DNA of 37,337 nt from Acidobacteriota bacterium (GCA_005808475.1 SYLY01000161.1:1-37337), one strand, 5' to 3'; shown: positions 9,701 to 16,746, counted from the first letter of the stretch. Numbers and translations are program-made. The notes: generated by a model not told the origin, from the letters alone.

Positions 9701-10255
9701 GGCCCCGTTGATCGAAGCCCGGGAGTTGGCCAGTCCGTCGAGGCTGAACTCGGTTCCCTGGGACGTGGACGGCTTGTAGACGCCGGGCATCGCGAAGGCG
9801 AGTTGATAGATATTGCGGCCGGCGTTGGGCATGTTGAGAAGCAGCTTGTTGTCGACGATGCCGCCGCGCGACGCGGTCTCGGTCTCGAGCAGCGACATGC
9901 GCTCGTTCACCGTGACGCGGTCGCTGACGGCGCCGAGTTCGAGCGCGATGTCCAGCCCCGCGCGGACGGAAATCTGGAGTTCGACGTTCTCCCGGACGAA
10001 CTTCTTGAAGCCGGGCGCCTCCACTTCCACGCGGTACATTCCCGGGATCAGGAAGGGAATCAGGTAGCGGCCGGTTTCATTGCTGGCAACCTCCGCGGAG
10101 GCGTTGTTGTTCAGGTTGGTGGCGGTGACCTTGGCGGCCACCACGGCGGAACCGGCGGGATCGGTCACCAGGCCGCCGACGCTCGCGCGGAAATCCTGCG
10201 CGCGGAGCGACAACGAAAAGAGCGCGGCGGCCGCGCATGCGCGAGCAATGGACAT
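6785..10255 (-). CDS. TonB-dependent receptor, Oar-like, with carboxypeptidase-regulatory-like N-domain
   Basis: The 1156-residue outer-membrane protein has a signal peptide ending near residue 19 (SLRAQ). Residues ~23-105 form a carboxypeptidase-regulatory-like beta-sandwich (VGGLVTDPAGSAVVAAKV, then GRYLIPFLIPGMYRVEVEAPGF). A plug domain follows (about 115-240; NMPNAGRNIYQLAF, LVDGTSDAKG), then a long beta-barrel ending in an aromatic residue (YLEFRIMY), as needed for outer-membrane insertion. No classical TonB box is apparent. This type is greatly expanded in Solibacter-like acidobacteria. The start is supported by GAGGAGGAAAGA before ATG. It lies 33 nt downstream of phoD on the same strand, probably in one transcript, so its ligand may be a phosphatase product or substrate; this is inference. 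Confidence 0.9.
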   Translation of the reverse strand: MSIARACAAAALFSLSLRAQDFRASVGGLVTDPAGSAVVAAKVTATNLNNNASAEVASNETGRYLIPFLIPGMYRVEVEAPGFKKFVRENVELQISVRAGLDIALELGAVSDRVTVNERMSLLETETASRGGIVDNKLLLNMPNAGRNIYQLAFAMPGVYKPSTSQGTEFSLDGLANSRASINGAAAGAGGTESNTDILVDGTSDAKGDRQVIMIPALESVQEFRVLTNIFDAQYGRTGGGIITTTTKSGTNRFHGTVFDRRRDSRLGGNTWQNNRQDVARPERINDNYGFHATGPIWIPKVFDGRNKFFYMVNYDSNPSSSLYTSQFTTPLPEMKRGDFSNLFANNGQRVAIYDPQTTRLGPDGRTYIRTPFAGNQIPAARIDPVGSKLVSFYPDPTQAGDTPARINNFFLTSNNNGELWQWTGRLDIRPSAKHAFFGRYGETNMTRCCDQRYPKDNPAEVSTILPRGRRGRTMTLDWTATLNPTTTVNVRAGFSRLENLAWNPQTLAFNPRDLGLPASLVSQFARPQYPTVNMGAYMSQGSSPSVQADDTYSAGVTAGKVIAAHVMKFGLELRDFRANNLSYGASGGSFGFSRLWTQADPNRADAFSGNEIATALLGNPTGGSVEIPITPAYRGKYYGFFFQDDWKLTRKLTLNLGLRWDYETPVAERYNRQTRGFAFGQPSPIADAVKGRPGVENCAACRGLTGGLLYAGTSGDARLAFAPDRNNFQPRIGVAYSLDAKTVIRGGYGTYSLGQWALGPNTGFSRSTPVVTSLDGLTPLASMSNPFPAGLLRPVGSSLGLATDLGFGLGVNFTDRFLPVSKQVSVGLQRDIHGVLIDAAYVGNYTRGLPVAAGLNFLPTSELGRAASYYAERIANPMAGLLPNNAALNGATIPRQSLLVAYPQYSNVGVSNIPAGKNRYDAFQLSVQKRIGTGLSFQANYMAAKNLEQLQLLNAQDANLANLPGTVAEKRLAIFDVPQKLSFLGTYDLPFGRGRTFLKNSHRVVNGVLGNWRMGWNWTFQGGFPVDFPNAAPLEARSAKLPKSQQTLDRLFDTTLFPRVSGPAPFTLRNFPTRFPDVRYQGVRNRDFSVSKEFLILGERLKAQVRADVINSFNRPYFTQLTANPPNVTAATFGQVRPQQNNEPRTIYLEFRIMY

Positions 10256-10288
10256 TCTTTCCTCCTCGGATCGGGACTCGATAACCCG

Positions 10289-11734
10289 CTAAACCTTCGG
10301 TTGCTTGTAGACGCGGCGGTTCACCACGGCGCCCATCACGTCGCGATGCTCGATCGCGAGATGCTCGTCCGGACGATCGGGGTCCACGTGGATCATGACG
10401 AAGCCGCCCTTGACGCGCAGGAACTTGTGATACCGCGCGTCCTCGCCGCGGCTGGGCGCGACGGCGTGCTCGTCGCTCGCCGGACCGCAACCGTATTCGT
10501 GGAGTCCCGTCTCCGGGTCCACCGAGTGGTACTGCCAGTGGCGGTCGCCGTTCATCACGATCACGCGGCCGGGCACGTTTTCGCGCAGCCATTTGCGGAA
10601 CTCGCGGCTCTCGGTCGCGAAGGCGGGATTGGCGTGGTTGTCGTTCTTGCGGGCGTGATCGGGTCCGACGAGCGGGTTCGGGTTCACCATGATCTTCCAG
10701 GTGGCGGTGCTGTTGGAGAGCGCCTGGCGGATCCATTTGTTTTGCTCGGGTCCCCAGATCGTCTTGGAAGGGCTGTCGGGATCGGTGTTCGGGGAGCGGT
10801 AGTCGCGCGAGTCGGGTAGAAAGACCTCGACATCGCGGCCCCAGCGGAAGCGGCGGTACATGGGATCGGACGCGGCCGGCGCCGGCGTCTGTTCGCGGAA
10901 CATCGCCTGTCCCTGCTTGAAGTCGAAGGCTCCGTGCTTGGAGCGCGAGAAACCAGGCCAGCAGTCGTCGCTGTACAGGTCGTGGTCGTCTTTCTGCCAG
11001 TAGCCCGGCACGTTGCGCAGACACGCGACCAGCGACGGCAGGCTGTACATCCGCTGCCAATGATGCCGCGCGGCCGCGACGCTGTTCACCACCGGATCCT
11101 CGGAATCGTAGTAGACGTTGTCGCCGCACGAAAGCAGGAATCGCGGAGCGAGCTTGGCGATCGCCGGATAGATGTGGAAGCCGTCCGGGCGGTCCATGCG
11201 GCAGTAGATCTGGCAACTGCTGAGCGCGAAGCTCAGCCCAGCGGCGCGATCGGCCGCGGGCGCGGTGCGGAACGATCCGGCGAGAGCGGCGTCCGGCTTG
11301 CTCCGCGACGAACGGGTCTCCACCGCGAGCTTGTATGGCGTGTCGTTCGACAAACCCGTGAGGCGGAACTGGTGCGAGAAATCGGTCTCGGCGCCCACCT
11401 CCATCCACCCGGTGCGGATCTTGCGGCCGCGGCCCGAGGCGGGTTCGGCGGAAAGACGGATCGCTCCAGCGGCCCCGGGACAGGCCCCTTCGAACGTATC
11501 GACATTCTCGCCGGGCTTGACCGGATGCGCGTCCGGGGAGTGTCCGCGGCGGCGAATGCCCGAGTCCAGCCGCGCCACGGACGCCGTGTGCCGAGTCCAG
11601 ACAACGGCCGAATCGGGCGTGATCTCGCCCATTCGTATGCCGGTGGCTTGGCGAAGCCCGGTCGATTCCTTACCCCATAGAGCCGCGCTGGCGGCGGCGG
11701 CGGAGAACAGTTCGCGGCGTGTGACGTGCGGCAT
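10289..11734 (-). CDS. phoD: PhoD-like alkaline phosphatase, Tat-exported
   Basis: The 481-residue protein starts with a twin-arginine signal (TRRELFSAAAASAALWG), as expected for PhoD metallophosphatases folded before export. The N-terminal Fn3-like PhoD_N domain covers about residues 25-160. Metal-site motifs of the family are visible: SSC near 170 (Cys ligand in the Bacillus enzyme), CGDNVYYD near 203, QKDDHD, LPDSRDYR, and NGDRHW near 395. By family it is a Ca/Fe-dependent phosphomono- or phosphodiesterase in the periplasm. Translation from further upstream is open but would run through the divergent OPT gene; ATG at 11734 gives the complete Tat signal. A perfect TATAAT lies 10 nt upstream with no ribosome binding site, suggesting a leaderless mRNA. 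The TonB-dependent receptor gene follows after 33 nt. Confidence 0.85.
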   Translation of the reverse strand: MPHVTRRELFSAAAASAALWGKESTGLRQATGIRMGEITPDSAVVWTRHTASVARLDSGIRRRGHSPDAHPVKPGENVDTFEGACPGAAGAIRLSAEPASGRGRKIRTGWMEVGAETDFSHQFRLTGLSNDTPYKLAVETRSSRSKPDAALAGSFRTAPAADRAAGLSFALSSCQIYCRMDRPDGFHIYPAIAKLAPRFLLSCGDNVYYDSEDPVVNSVAAARHHWQRMYSLPSLVACLRNVPGYWQKDDHDLYSDDCWPGFSRSKHGAFDFKQGQAMFREQTPAPAASDPMYRRFRWGRDVEVFLPDSRDYRSPNTDPDSPSKTIWGPEQNKWIRQALSNSTATWKIMVNPNPLVGPDHARKNDNHANPAFATESREFRKWLRENVPGRVIVMNGDRHWQYHSVDPETGLHEYGCGPASDEHAVAPSRGEDARYHKFLRVKGGFVMIHVDPDRPDEHLAIEHRDVMGAVVNRRVYKQPKV

Positions 11735-11744
11735 TGCGCCTTCG

Positions 11745-11750
11745 ATTATA
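11745..11750 (-). promoter_or_regulatory. Perfect -10 box for phoD (leaderless)
   Basis: TATAAT on the minus strand, 10 nt before the phoD ATG, so transcription would begin at or within a few bases of the start codon. No Shine-Dalgarno sequence is present. GCAACA at 11769-11774 (spacer 18) is a possible but poor -35 and overlaps the divergent OPT promoter. Confidence 0.5.
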
Positions 11751-11760
11751 TCGCCGGAAC

Positions 11761-11769
11761 TGTTATGAT
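11761..11769 (+). promoter_or_regulatory. Extended -10 box for the OPT transporter gene
   Basis: TGTTATGAT is an extended -10 (TG-n-TATGAT) 13 nt before ATG 11783. The predicted leader would be about 6 nt and there is no Shine-Dalgarno sequence. It lies 13 nt from the divergent phoD -10, so the two promoters interlock. Confidence 0.45.
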
Positions 11770-11782
11770 GTTGCCTCCGGCC

Positions 11783-13807
11783 ATGAGCGAGAAAAAGCAC
11801 CAACCCTACGTGCCCGAGCACGTGCAGATGACGGAGTTCACGTTCCGGGCGGTGGCGATCGGCATCGTCCTGACCCTGGTCCTGGGGGCCGCCAACGCCT
11901 ACCTGGGCTTGCGGGCGGGCATCACGATCGCGGCGACGTATCCGGCCGCGGTGATCGGCATGGCGCTGCTGCGCACGATGAAGGGCACTATCCTCGAGGA
12001 GAACCTGTGCCGCACGGCCGGCTCGATCGGCGAGTCGGTTGCGGCCGGCGCCATCTTCACGATCCCGGCGTTCGTCATCACGGGGGCCTGGTCGTCGTTC
12101 GGGTTCGAGGAGGCTTACTGGAAGTCTACCTCGCTCATGCTGGTCGGCTCGATCGTCGGCGTGCTGTTCGTGTCGCTGGTGCGCCGCGGGATGGTGGAAG
12201 ATCCCGAGTTGCCCTTCCCCGAATCGGTGGCGGCGGCGGAGATCCACAAGGCCGGACGGCGCGGCGCGGAAGCGGTGAAGTACCTCTTCTACAACATTCT
12301 GATCGGCGGCGTGGTCTTCATTCTCGGCAAGTTCAAGCTCTTCGCGCTCGATCACCAGTTCACCGGAATTCCCATCGGCACGCTGGGCGTGAGCAAGGTG
12401 AGGCTGGACGCCAACAACCCGAACACGGCGGCGGTGGCGGGTGGATTCACGTCGTTCTCGGCGCCGGAGGTCAGTCCCGCCTATCTCGGCGTGGGCTTCG
12501 TGATCGGGCCGCGGTTGGCGGCGCTGCAGTTCAGCGGCGGCGTCCTGGCGTGGTGCGTCCTGGTGCCGCTGCTGATCTATCTGGCGGGTCCGCACATGCA
12601 GACGCTCTTCCCCGCCGAGACGCCCGTGGCGACGTTCAATCAGATGTCGGTGGCGGTCTGGCGCTACATCGTGCGGCCCATCGCGGTGGGTGGAATGCTG
12701 GTGGGCGCGGCATTCACGTTGTTTCGCATGCGCAAGAATCTGTCGGCCGGATTGGGACGAGCGTTCGCCGAGTTGAAGGGCAACGCACCGGCGCCGGAAA
12801 CGTTGAGCCGTACCGAACAGTACATGAGTTCCAAAGTGGTGATCGGGATGATAGGCGTGATGTTCCTGCTGATGATCGCCCTGTACTTCTACTTCTCCGA
12901 TAGCATGCTCGCGGCCGTGGTGGCGGCGCTGGTGATGATCGTGGTGGGATTCTTCTTCGCGACCGTATCGGGGAGTCTGGTCGGTTTCATCGGCTCGTCG
13001 AACAATCCGATCTCGGGCCTGACGCTTTCGACTCTGATCATCGCGGCGTTATTGATGGTGAGCCTCGGCTTCACCGGCGCCAAGGGCGTGGCGGTGGTGC
13101 TGGGCGTCGCCGCCGTGGTGTGCGTGTCGTCGGCGGTGGCGGGCGAGCTGCTGCAGGACTTCAAGGTCGGATACATCCTGGGCGGCACTCCGCGCACGAT
13201 CCAGATCGTGGAATTGATTTCGGTGGTCTTCGCCAGCCTGCTGATGTACTTCCCGCTCTACATCCTGAACGAGGGCGCGATTCGCGAGAGCGGCGTCGGG
13301 TTCGGCGGACCCAAGCTCGCCGCGCCGCAGGCAGGCCTGATGGCGATGCTGGCGCAAGGCATCGTCGGCGGCGAGATGGCGTGGCCGCTGGTGATCGTCG
13401 GCATGTTCCTCGGACTGTTGCTGATCATGTGCCAAGTGAAGAGTCCGATGCTGGTGGCGGTGGGAATGTACCTGCCGTTCCAGACGACGTTCGCGATCTT
13501 CTGCGGCGGGATGACGCGCTGGATCGCCGACCAGATCGCGCTGCGCCGCGGCTTCAACGAAGCGCAACGGACACGCGTGGAGAACGCGGGAATCCTGACG
13601 GCGTCGGGATTGATCGCGGGCGAGGCTCTGATCGGGCTGGTGTGGGCGGGTCTGCAGTTCGCGCCGTCGTGGATCGTGGATTTCGGGAACGAGTCGTACG
13701 CGATCGGTTTCTCCGTGCTGATCGGGCTGTGCCTGTTGATGACGTATCTGCCGATGCGGAACGCCGGGAGCCCGGACGAGCCGGCTCCGCCGCAAGCGAT
13801 GATGTAG
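11783..13807 (+). CDS. OPT family oligopeptide transporter
   Basis: The 674-residue protein is highly hydrophobic with roughly 14-16 membrane helices, matching the OPT (oligopeptide transporter) superfamily. Recognisable parts are the first helices (LGAANAYLGLRAGITIAATYPAAVIGMALLR split over two segments), EENLCRTAGSIGESVAAG, PELPFPESVAAAEIHKAG and the late SSNNPISGLT loop. Bacterial members import small peptides or metal chelates by proton symport; the exact substrate cannot be read from sequence. ATG 11783 (MSEKKHQ) was chosen because upstream in-frame ATGs (11765, 11768) lie in or next to the probable -10 box. It is divergent from phoD with only 48 nt between starts and is followed by the brnTA module. 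Confidence 0.88.
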   Translation: MSEKKHQPYVPEHVQMTEFTFRAVAIGIVLTLVLGAANAYLGLRAGITIAATYPAAVIGMALLRTMKGTILEENLCRTAGSIGESVAAGAIFTIPAFVITGAWSSFGFEEAYWKSTSLMLVGSIVGVLFVSLVRRGMVEDPELPFPESVAAAEIHKAGRRGAEAVKYLFYNILIGGVVFILGKFKLFALDHQFTGIPIGTLGVSKVRLDANNPNTAAVAGGFTSFSAPEVSPAYLGVGFVIGPRLAALQFSGGVLAWCVLVPLLIYLAGPHMQTLFPAETPVATFNQMSVAVWRYIVRPIAVGGMLVGAAFTLFRMRKNLSAGLGRAFAELKGNAPAPETLSRTEQYMSSKVVIGMIGVMFLLMIALYFYFSDSMLAAVVAALVMIVVGFFFATVSGSLVGFIGSSNNPISGLTLSTLIIAALLMVSLGFTGAKGVAVVLGVAAVVCVSSAVAGELLQDFKVGYILGGTPRTIQIVELISVVFASLLMYFPLYILNEGAIRESGVGFGGPKLAAPQAGLMAMLAQGIVGGEMAWPLVIVGMFLGLLLIMCQVKSPMLVAVGMYLPFQTTFAIFCGGMTRWIADQIALRRGFNEAQRTRVENAGILTASGLIAGEALIGLVWAGLQFAPSWIVDFGNESYAIGFSVLIGLCLLMTYLPMRNAGSPDEPAPPQAMM

Positions 13808-13819
13808 TCGGCGCAGGCG

Positions 13820-13828
13820 TGATACCAT
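13820..13828 (+). promoter_or_regulatory. Extended -10 box for brnT
   Basis: TGATACCAT fits an extended -10 and lies 13 nt before the GTG start of brnT, again suggesting a very short leader. Its last four bases form part of the left arm of the operator-like inverted repeat, so a repressor bound there would block polymerase. Confidence 0.4.
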
Positions 13829-13856
13829 TCGTATATACGTAGTGCGCTACGAATGG
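13825..13856. promoter_or_regulatory. Operator-like inverted repeats over the brnT start
   Basis: CCATTCGTA (13825-13833) and TACGAATGG (13848-13856) are perfect 9-bp inverted repeats with a 14-nt spacer. The 10-bp perfect palindrome CGTATATACG (13830-13839) lies inside. The element covers the end of the -10 box and the GTG start codon (13842). BrnA antitoxins of this family are DNA-binding autorepressors, so this is the expected BrnA or BrnT-BrnA binding site. Confidence 0.6.
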
Positions 13857-14225
13857 GACGAGCACAAGAATCGGATCAACGAAGCGAAGCACGGGGTGTC
13901 GTTTGGGCAAGCCGCACTCGTCTTCGAGGATCCACTCTGTCTTGTGGCTTTGGACCGCGTCGATTTCGCCGTGGGCGAGTTGCGCTGGCACGCGATCGGC
14001 GAAGTGCCCCATGGCCAATCCGAGCTGTTGCTCCTGGTAGTGCACACGCATAGGGAGGATCGAGATGGCGAAGAAATCATCCGGATCATCTCAGCCAGAA
14101 AAGCTGGTGACGATGACGTCCGAAGATATCAAGAGCAGAGTTTGGACGGCGCGGGAGATCGCGAATTTCGAGCGGCTCGCGAAAAGTCAAGCCGCGGGCG
14201 ACGACAGCGATATCGACTACAGTGA
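13842..14225 (+). CDS. brnT: BrnT family toxin (DUF497), with long C-terminal overlap into brnA
   Basis: The 127-residue product has the full BrnT pattern: RYEWDEHKNRINEAKHGVSF at the start, then F-DP-L, a central R-W-IG segment, LLLVVHTHRE, and the signature IIRIISARKA near residues 78-87. BrnT is an RNase-like toxin with a RelE-type fold that arrests translation. Family members usually stop soon after this signature at about 90 residues; here the frame stays open for about 40 more, Arg-rich residues and overlaps brnA by 161 nt. The start is GTG at 13842 (an in-frame ATG is absent nearby), covered by an operator-like palindrome. No Shine-Dalgarno sequence is visible. The extension may simply reflect absence of an early stop codon. 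Confidence 0.85.
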   Translation: MRYEWDEHKNRINEAKHGVSFGQAALVFEDPLCLVALDRVDFAVGELRWHAIGEVPHGQSELLLLVVHTHREDRDGEEIIRIISARKAGDDDVRRYQEQSLDGAGDREFRAAREKSSRGRRQRYRLQ

Positions 14226-14424
14226 CATTCCAGAGTTGACCGAGGAGCAGTTGTCCCGCATGGTGCGGCTCCGCGACCTGCGCCCCAAGATCCCGGTGAG
14301 CGTCCGGCTGGAGCCCAGGATCCTGGCGTGGCTGAAGGCCAAGGGCCCTGGCCACTTGACGCGGATCAACGACATTCTCGCGAACCTGATGGAGGCCGAG
14401 TCCGCCGCTACCGGCCGCCGGTAG
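14065..14424 (+). CDS. brnA: BrnA family antitoxin (DUF4415)
   Basis: The 119-residue protein carries the BrnA/DUF4415 core: DSDIDYSDIPELTEEQL, then PKIPVSVRLEPRILAWLKAKG and HLTRINDILANLM, a ribbon-helix-helix-like C-terminus that binds DNA while the middle part neutralises BrnT. ATG 14065 has a good GGGAGG about 8 nt upstream, inside brnT. A second in-frame ATG at 14113 would give a more compact antitoxin and lies after the segment that overlaps the BrnT signature codons. Either way the gene starts well inside brnT, so the two are translationally coupled. It autoregulates by family precedent. Confidence 0.85.
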   Translation: MAKKSSGSSQPEKLVTMTSEDIKSRVWTAREIANFERLAKSQAAGDDSDIDYSDIPELTEEQLSRMVRLRDLRPKIPVSVRLEPRILAWLKAKGPGHLTRINDILANLMEAESAATGRR

Positions 14425-14434
14425 CCCAGCCCGG

Positions 14435-15634
14435 TCACAGCGACGAATAGACGGCGCGCTCGAAATCGCCGAGCAACCCCACCGCCTCGCGGTCGACGAA
14501 CGGAAGGAACTGCATCATCAGCACGGCGCAGCGATTGCGCGCCGGGTCGATCCAGTAGAACGTGTTGCTGATGCCTGCCCAGGCAAGGCTGCCCGCCGAA
14601 CGTCCGCCGCGGTGCGGCTTCGGATTCACCACGAACGCGAGCGTGTGGCCGTCGGATTCGCCTGGATGGATATCGACGTCCGACGATGTCGCCGGAGCGG
14701 TGGTTTGGAGCACTCCGGCCCGCAACGCGCCGATCTGGTTGGCCGACATCGGCCGGAACGTCTCCCGGGACACCAGCCCCTCACCCCGGCGGAGCATCGC
14801 CTGCAGGAACCGCGCGTAGTCCGGCGCGGTGGAGTAAAGCCCGCCGCCCCCGTTGAACGACCGGGGCGGTTCGGGCTGCTTCCGTTCGTTGGGGATCAGC
14901 GTGCCGTTGGCTTGGCGGCGATAGCCAGTCACCAGCCGCTCGAACTTCTCCGGCGGCAGGACGAAGCCGGTATCGCGCATTCCCAGCGGATCGAGGATGT
15001 GTTTTCGGAAGTAATCCTCCAGACTGAGCCCGCTCACGGCTTCGACGAGCCGGCCGGCCAAGTAGATCCCTTGTCCGTATTGCCACCGCGCGCCCGGATC
15101 GAACATCAGCGGAGCGGGCGAGGACGGTGTGACGCCCGGACTCGACTGCCACTGGACCATCCGCTGATCCCACAGCGCATAGCACAGGCCCGACGTGTGA
15201 GTGAGGAGGTGGCGCAACGTGACGGGCGTGGACGGCGGACGGAGCCGCGCCCGGCCGTCGCCGCCGAACCCGTCGAGCACCTGGCGTCCGCGCAGTTCGG
15301 GCAGATGCCGTTCGGCGGGCTCGTCCAGGTCGCCGAGCTTGCGCTCCACCAGTTGCATCGCGGCGGTCGAGGTGATGGCCTTGGTCATCGATGCGATGGC
15401 GAAGATCGAGTCCGGCTTGGCCGGCGTCCCGGAGGCCGAATCGCGGGTTCCGAAGGCGCCCTGGTAGAGAACGCGGCGCGAATCGGCCACGACGGCCGTC
15501 GCGCACGGGATCCCCCTCCGCGAGACCGCGGCGCGGAGCACGGCGTCGATCGAAACGCGCGCCAGGGAGGGGCGACTTGCGCCGAAGGCGGCTCCGGCCG
15601 TGAAAGTCCGCCGGGTGATGGGCATTCGCTCCAT
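14435..15634 (-). CDS. Beta-lactamase-related serine hydrolase (class C / esterase family)
   Basis: The 399-residue protein begins with a Tat-like signal (TRRTFTAGAAFGA), so export is likely. The class C beta-lactamase/penicillin-binding fold is shown by SMTK (Ser82 nucleophile, Lys85), LRHLLTHTSGL in the middle, RWQYGQGIYLAG with the catalytic Tyr, and the C-terminal AGSLAWAGISNTFYWIDP strand. The second residue after Tyr is Gln rather than the Asn of true AmpC enzymes, so esterase or peptidase activity is more likely than antibiotic resistance. The start may be ATG 15634 or the ATG three codons later (15625). It converges with brnA (10-nt gap) and diverges from rplM. Confidence 0.82.
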   Translation of the reverse strand: MERMPITRRTFTAGAAFGASRPSLARVSIDAVLRAAVSRRGIPCATAVVADSRRVLYQGAFGTRDSASGTPAKPDSIFAIASMTKAITSTAAMQLVERKLGDLDEPAERHLPELRGRQVLDGFGGDGRARLRPPSTPVTLRHLLTHTSGLCYALWDQRMVQWQSSPGVTPSSPAPLMFDPGARWQYGQGIYLAGRLVEAVSGLSLEDYFRKHILDPLGMRDTGFVLPPEKFERLVTGYRRQANGTLIPNERKQPEPPRSFNGGGGLYSTAPDYARFLQAMLRRGEGLVSRETFRPMSANQIGALRAGVLQTTAPATSSDVDIHPGESDGHTLAFVVNPKPHRGGRSAGSLAWAGISNTFYWIDPARNRCAVLMMQFLPFVDREAVGLLGDFERAVYSSL

Positions 15635-15696
15635 CAGAACACCGGAAGAGGCGGGTACGCAAGGCCAAGCGGACCCCGTTTCGGGCGAGGCGCCGA

Positions 15697-15727
15697 TTTG
15701 ACACCCGGCACGCCGGCCGGCTACCCT
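15697..15727 (+). promoter_or_regulatory. Probable promoter of rplM-rpsI
   Basis: A perfect TTGACA (15697-15702) is followed after 19 nt by TACCCT (15722-15727), a weak -10 keeping the T, A and final T. The spacer is longer than ideal. The -10 lies 36 nt before the rplM ATG and is followed by GGGAG (15748-15752) as ribosome binding site. Confidence 0.45.
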
Positions 15728-15763
15728 AAGTGTTTGTAGAGTTCACTGGGAGTTCGTCTGTCT

Positions 15764-16195
15764 ATGAAAACCTTTATCCCGTCGGTCCAGGAGAATTCCC
15801 GCTCCTGGTTCGTGTTGGACGCCGACGGCGCCGTTCTCGGGCGGCTCGCTTCGAAAGCCGCCAAGATGTTGATGGGCAAGCATAAGCCCACCTATACACC
15901 GTTCCTCGATACGGGCGATCATATTGTGGTCGTCAACGCCGACAAGGTGCGCCTGACGGGCTCCAAGGAGACCCAGAAAGTATACCGCACCCACTCCGGC
16001 TACCCGGGCGGCCTCAAGCAGGCTCCGGCGTTCAAGGTCCGCGCCGAGCGCCCCGTGCGCATGGTGGAGCTGGCGATCGCGGGAATGCTGCCGAAGACGA
16101 AGCTCGGCAAACAGATGTACCGGAAGCTGAAGGTCTATGCGGGCCCCAAGCATCCGCACGCCGCGCAGGGGCCTCAGCCTCTCGAAGCGGCGTAG
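15764..16195 (+). CDS. rplM: 50S ribosomal protein L13
   Basis: The 143-residue product matches L13 in length and sequence: WFVLDADGAVLGRLASKAA near the start, GDHIVVVNADKVRLTG, YRTHSGYPGGLK in the centre, and MLPKTKLGKQMYRKLKVYAG near the C-terminus. It is an early assembly protein of the large subunit binding 23S rRNA. GGGAG lies 11 nt before ATG. The gene is followed after 20 nt by rpsI, the universal L13-S9 pair. Confidence 0.97.
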   Translation: MKTFIPSVQENSRSWFVLDADGAVLGRLASKAAKMLMGKHKPTYTPFLDTGDHIVVVNADKVRLTGSKETQKVYRTHSGYPGGLKQAPAFKVRAERPVRMVELAIAGMLPKTKLGKQMYRKLKVYAGPKHPHAAQGPQPLEAA

Positions 16196-16215
16196 TTGAA
16201 GGAGATTGAAGGCGA

Positions 16216-16608
16216 GTGGCTTTGACGCAACATCTGGGAACCGGGCGCCGCAAAACAGCGGTGGCTCGCGTGACCCTTCGTCCCGGCAAGGGCGACATCA
16301 AGATCAACAAGCGGGGGCTCGACAACTACTTCCCCAACGAGGCCTGCCGCGCGCTGGTGAAGCAACCGTTGCTCGCCACGGAAATGGCCGACAAGTTCGA
16401 TGTGCTGGTGCTCACCGATGGCGGTGGCATCACCGGCCAAGCCGGCGCGATCCGCCTCGGCATCGCCCGCGCCTTGGTGGCGTTCAACGCCGAACTTCGC
16501 GGCAAATTGAAGCAGCTCGGATTTCTGACTCGCGATCCCCGCGCCCACGAACGTAAGAAGTACGGCCAAAAGGGCGCGCGCAAACGGTTCCAGTTCTCCA
16601 AGCGCTAA
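16216..16608 (+). CDS. rpsI: 30S ribosomal protein S9
   Basis: The 130-residue protein has the S9 hallmarks: [19 protein letters not shown] at the N-terminus, [20 protein letters not shown] in the middle, and the basic tail [17 protein letters not shown], whose final KR residues reach the P-site tRNA. Start is GTG 16216, preceded by GAAGG; TTG 16222 is a less likely alternative. It forms an operon with rplM and ends 26 nt before a strong terminator-like hairpin. Confidence 0.96.
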   Translation: MALTQHLGTGRRKTAVARVTLRPGKGDIKINKRGLDNYFPNEACRALVKQPLLATEMADKFDVLVLTDGGGITGQAGAIRLGIARALVAFNAELRGKLKQLGFLTRDPRAHERKKYGQKGARKRFQFSKR

Positions 16609-16634
16609 TGGGATTTTTCGATTCGGTCGTTTTC

Positions 16635-16670
16635 GAGGGCGCCGCGCAACCGGCGCCCTCGTTGTGTGTC
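16635..16670 (+). terminator. Terminator-like hairpin after rplM-rpsI
   Basis: GAGGGCGCCG (16635-16644) and CGGCGCCCTC (16651-16660) form a perfect 10-bp stem with a 6-nt loop, followed by the T/G-rich tail GTTGTGTGTC. It sits just downstream of rpsI and before rpsB, where transcription is expected to end. Confidence 0.65.
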
Positions 16671-16696
16671 TAGTCTCCGCGCGCCGCAAATTCCGC

Positions 16697-16746
16697 TTGA
16701 ACCGCGGCCCGGGAAACCCAAGGATGCGCCCCGACTGCCAGGGCGC
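16697..16746 (+). promoter_or_regulatory. Possible rpsB promoter and leader stem
   Basis: TTGAAC (16697-16702) and AAGGAT (16720-16725), spaced 17 nt, are a weak candidate promoter. Directly after it GCGCCC (16726-16731) can pair with GGGCGC (16741-16746) around a 9-nt loop. rpsB leaders commonly bind S2 for autoregulation; whether this stem does so is unknown. Confidence 0.28.

Noticed and set aside
8558..10819. 753-aa open frame on the plus strand
   Set aside because: Antisense to the TonB-dependent receptor and phoD, with no recognisable domain or ribosome binding site.
11760..11777. Possible PHO box upstream of phoD and OPT
   Set aside because: CTGTTAT matches 6 of 7 bases of a half-site, but the second half-site at the required spacing matches only 3 of 7.
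11735..12595. N-terminal extension of phoD by 287 residues
   Set aside because: Would run antisense through the OPT gene and displace the Tat signal; the ATG at 11734 fits the family.
14612..15739. 375-aa open frame opposite the serine hydrolase
   Set aside because: Shadow of a gene with clear catalytic motifs; no similarity to known proteins.
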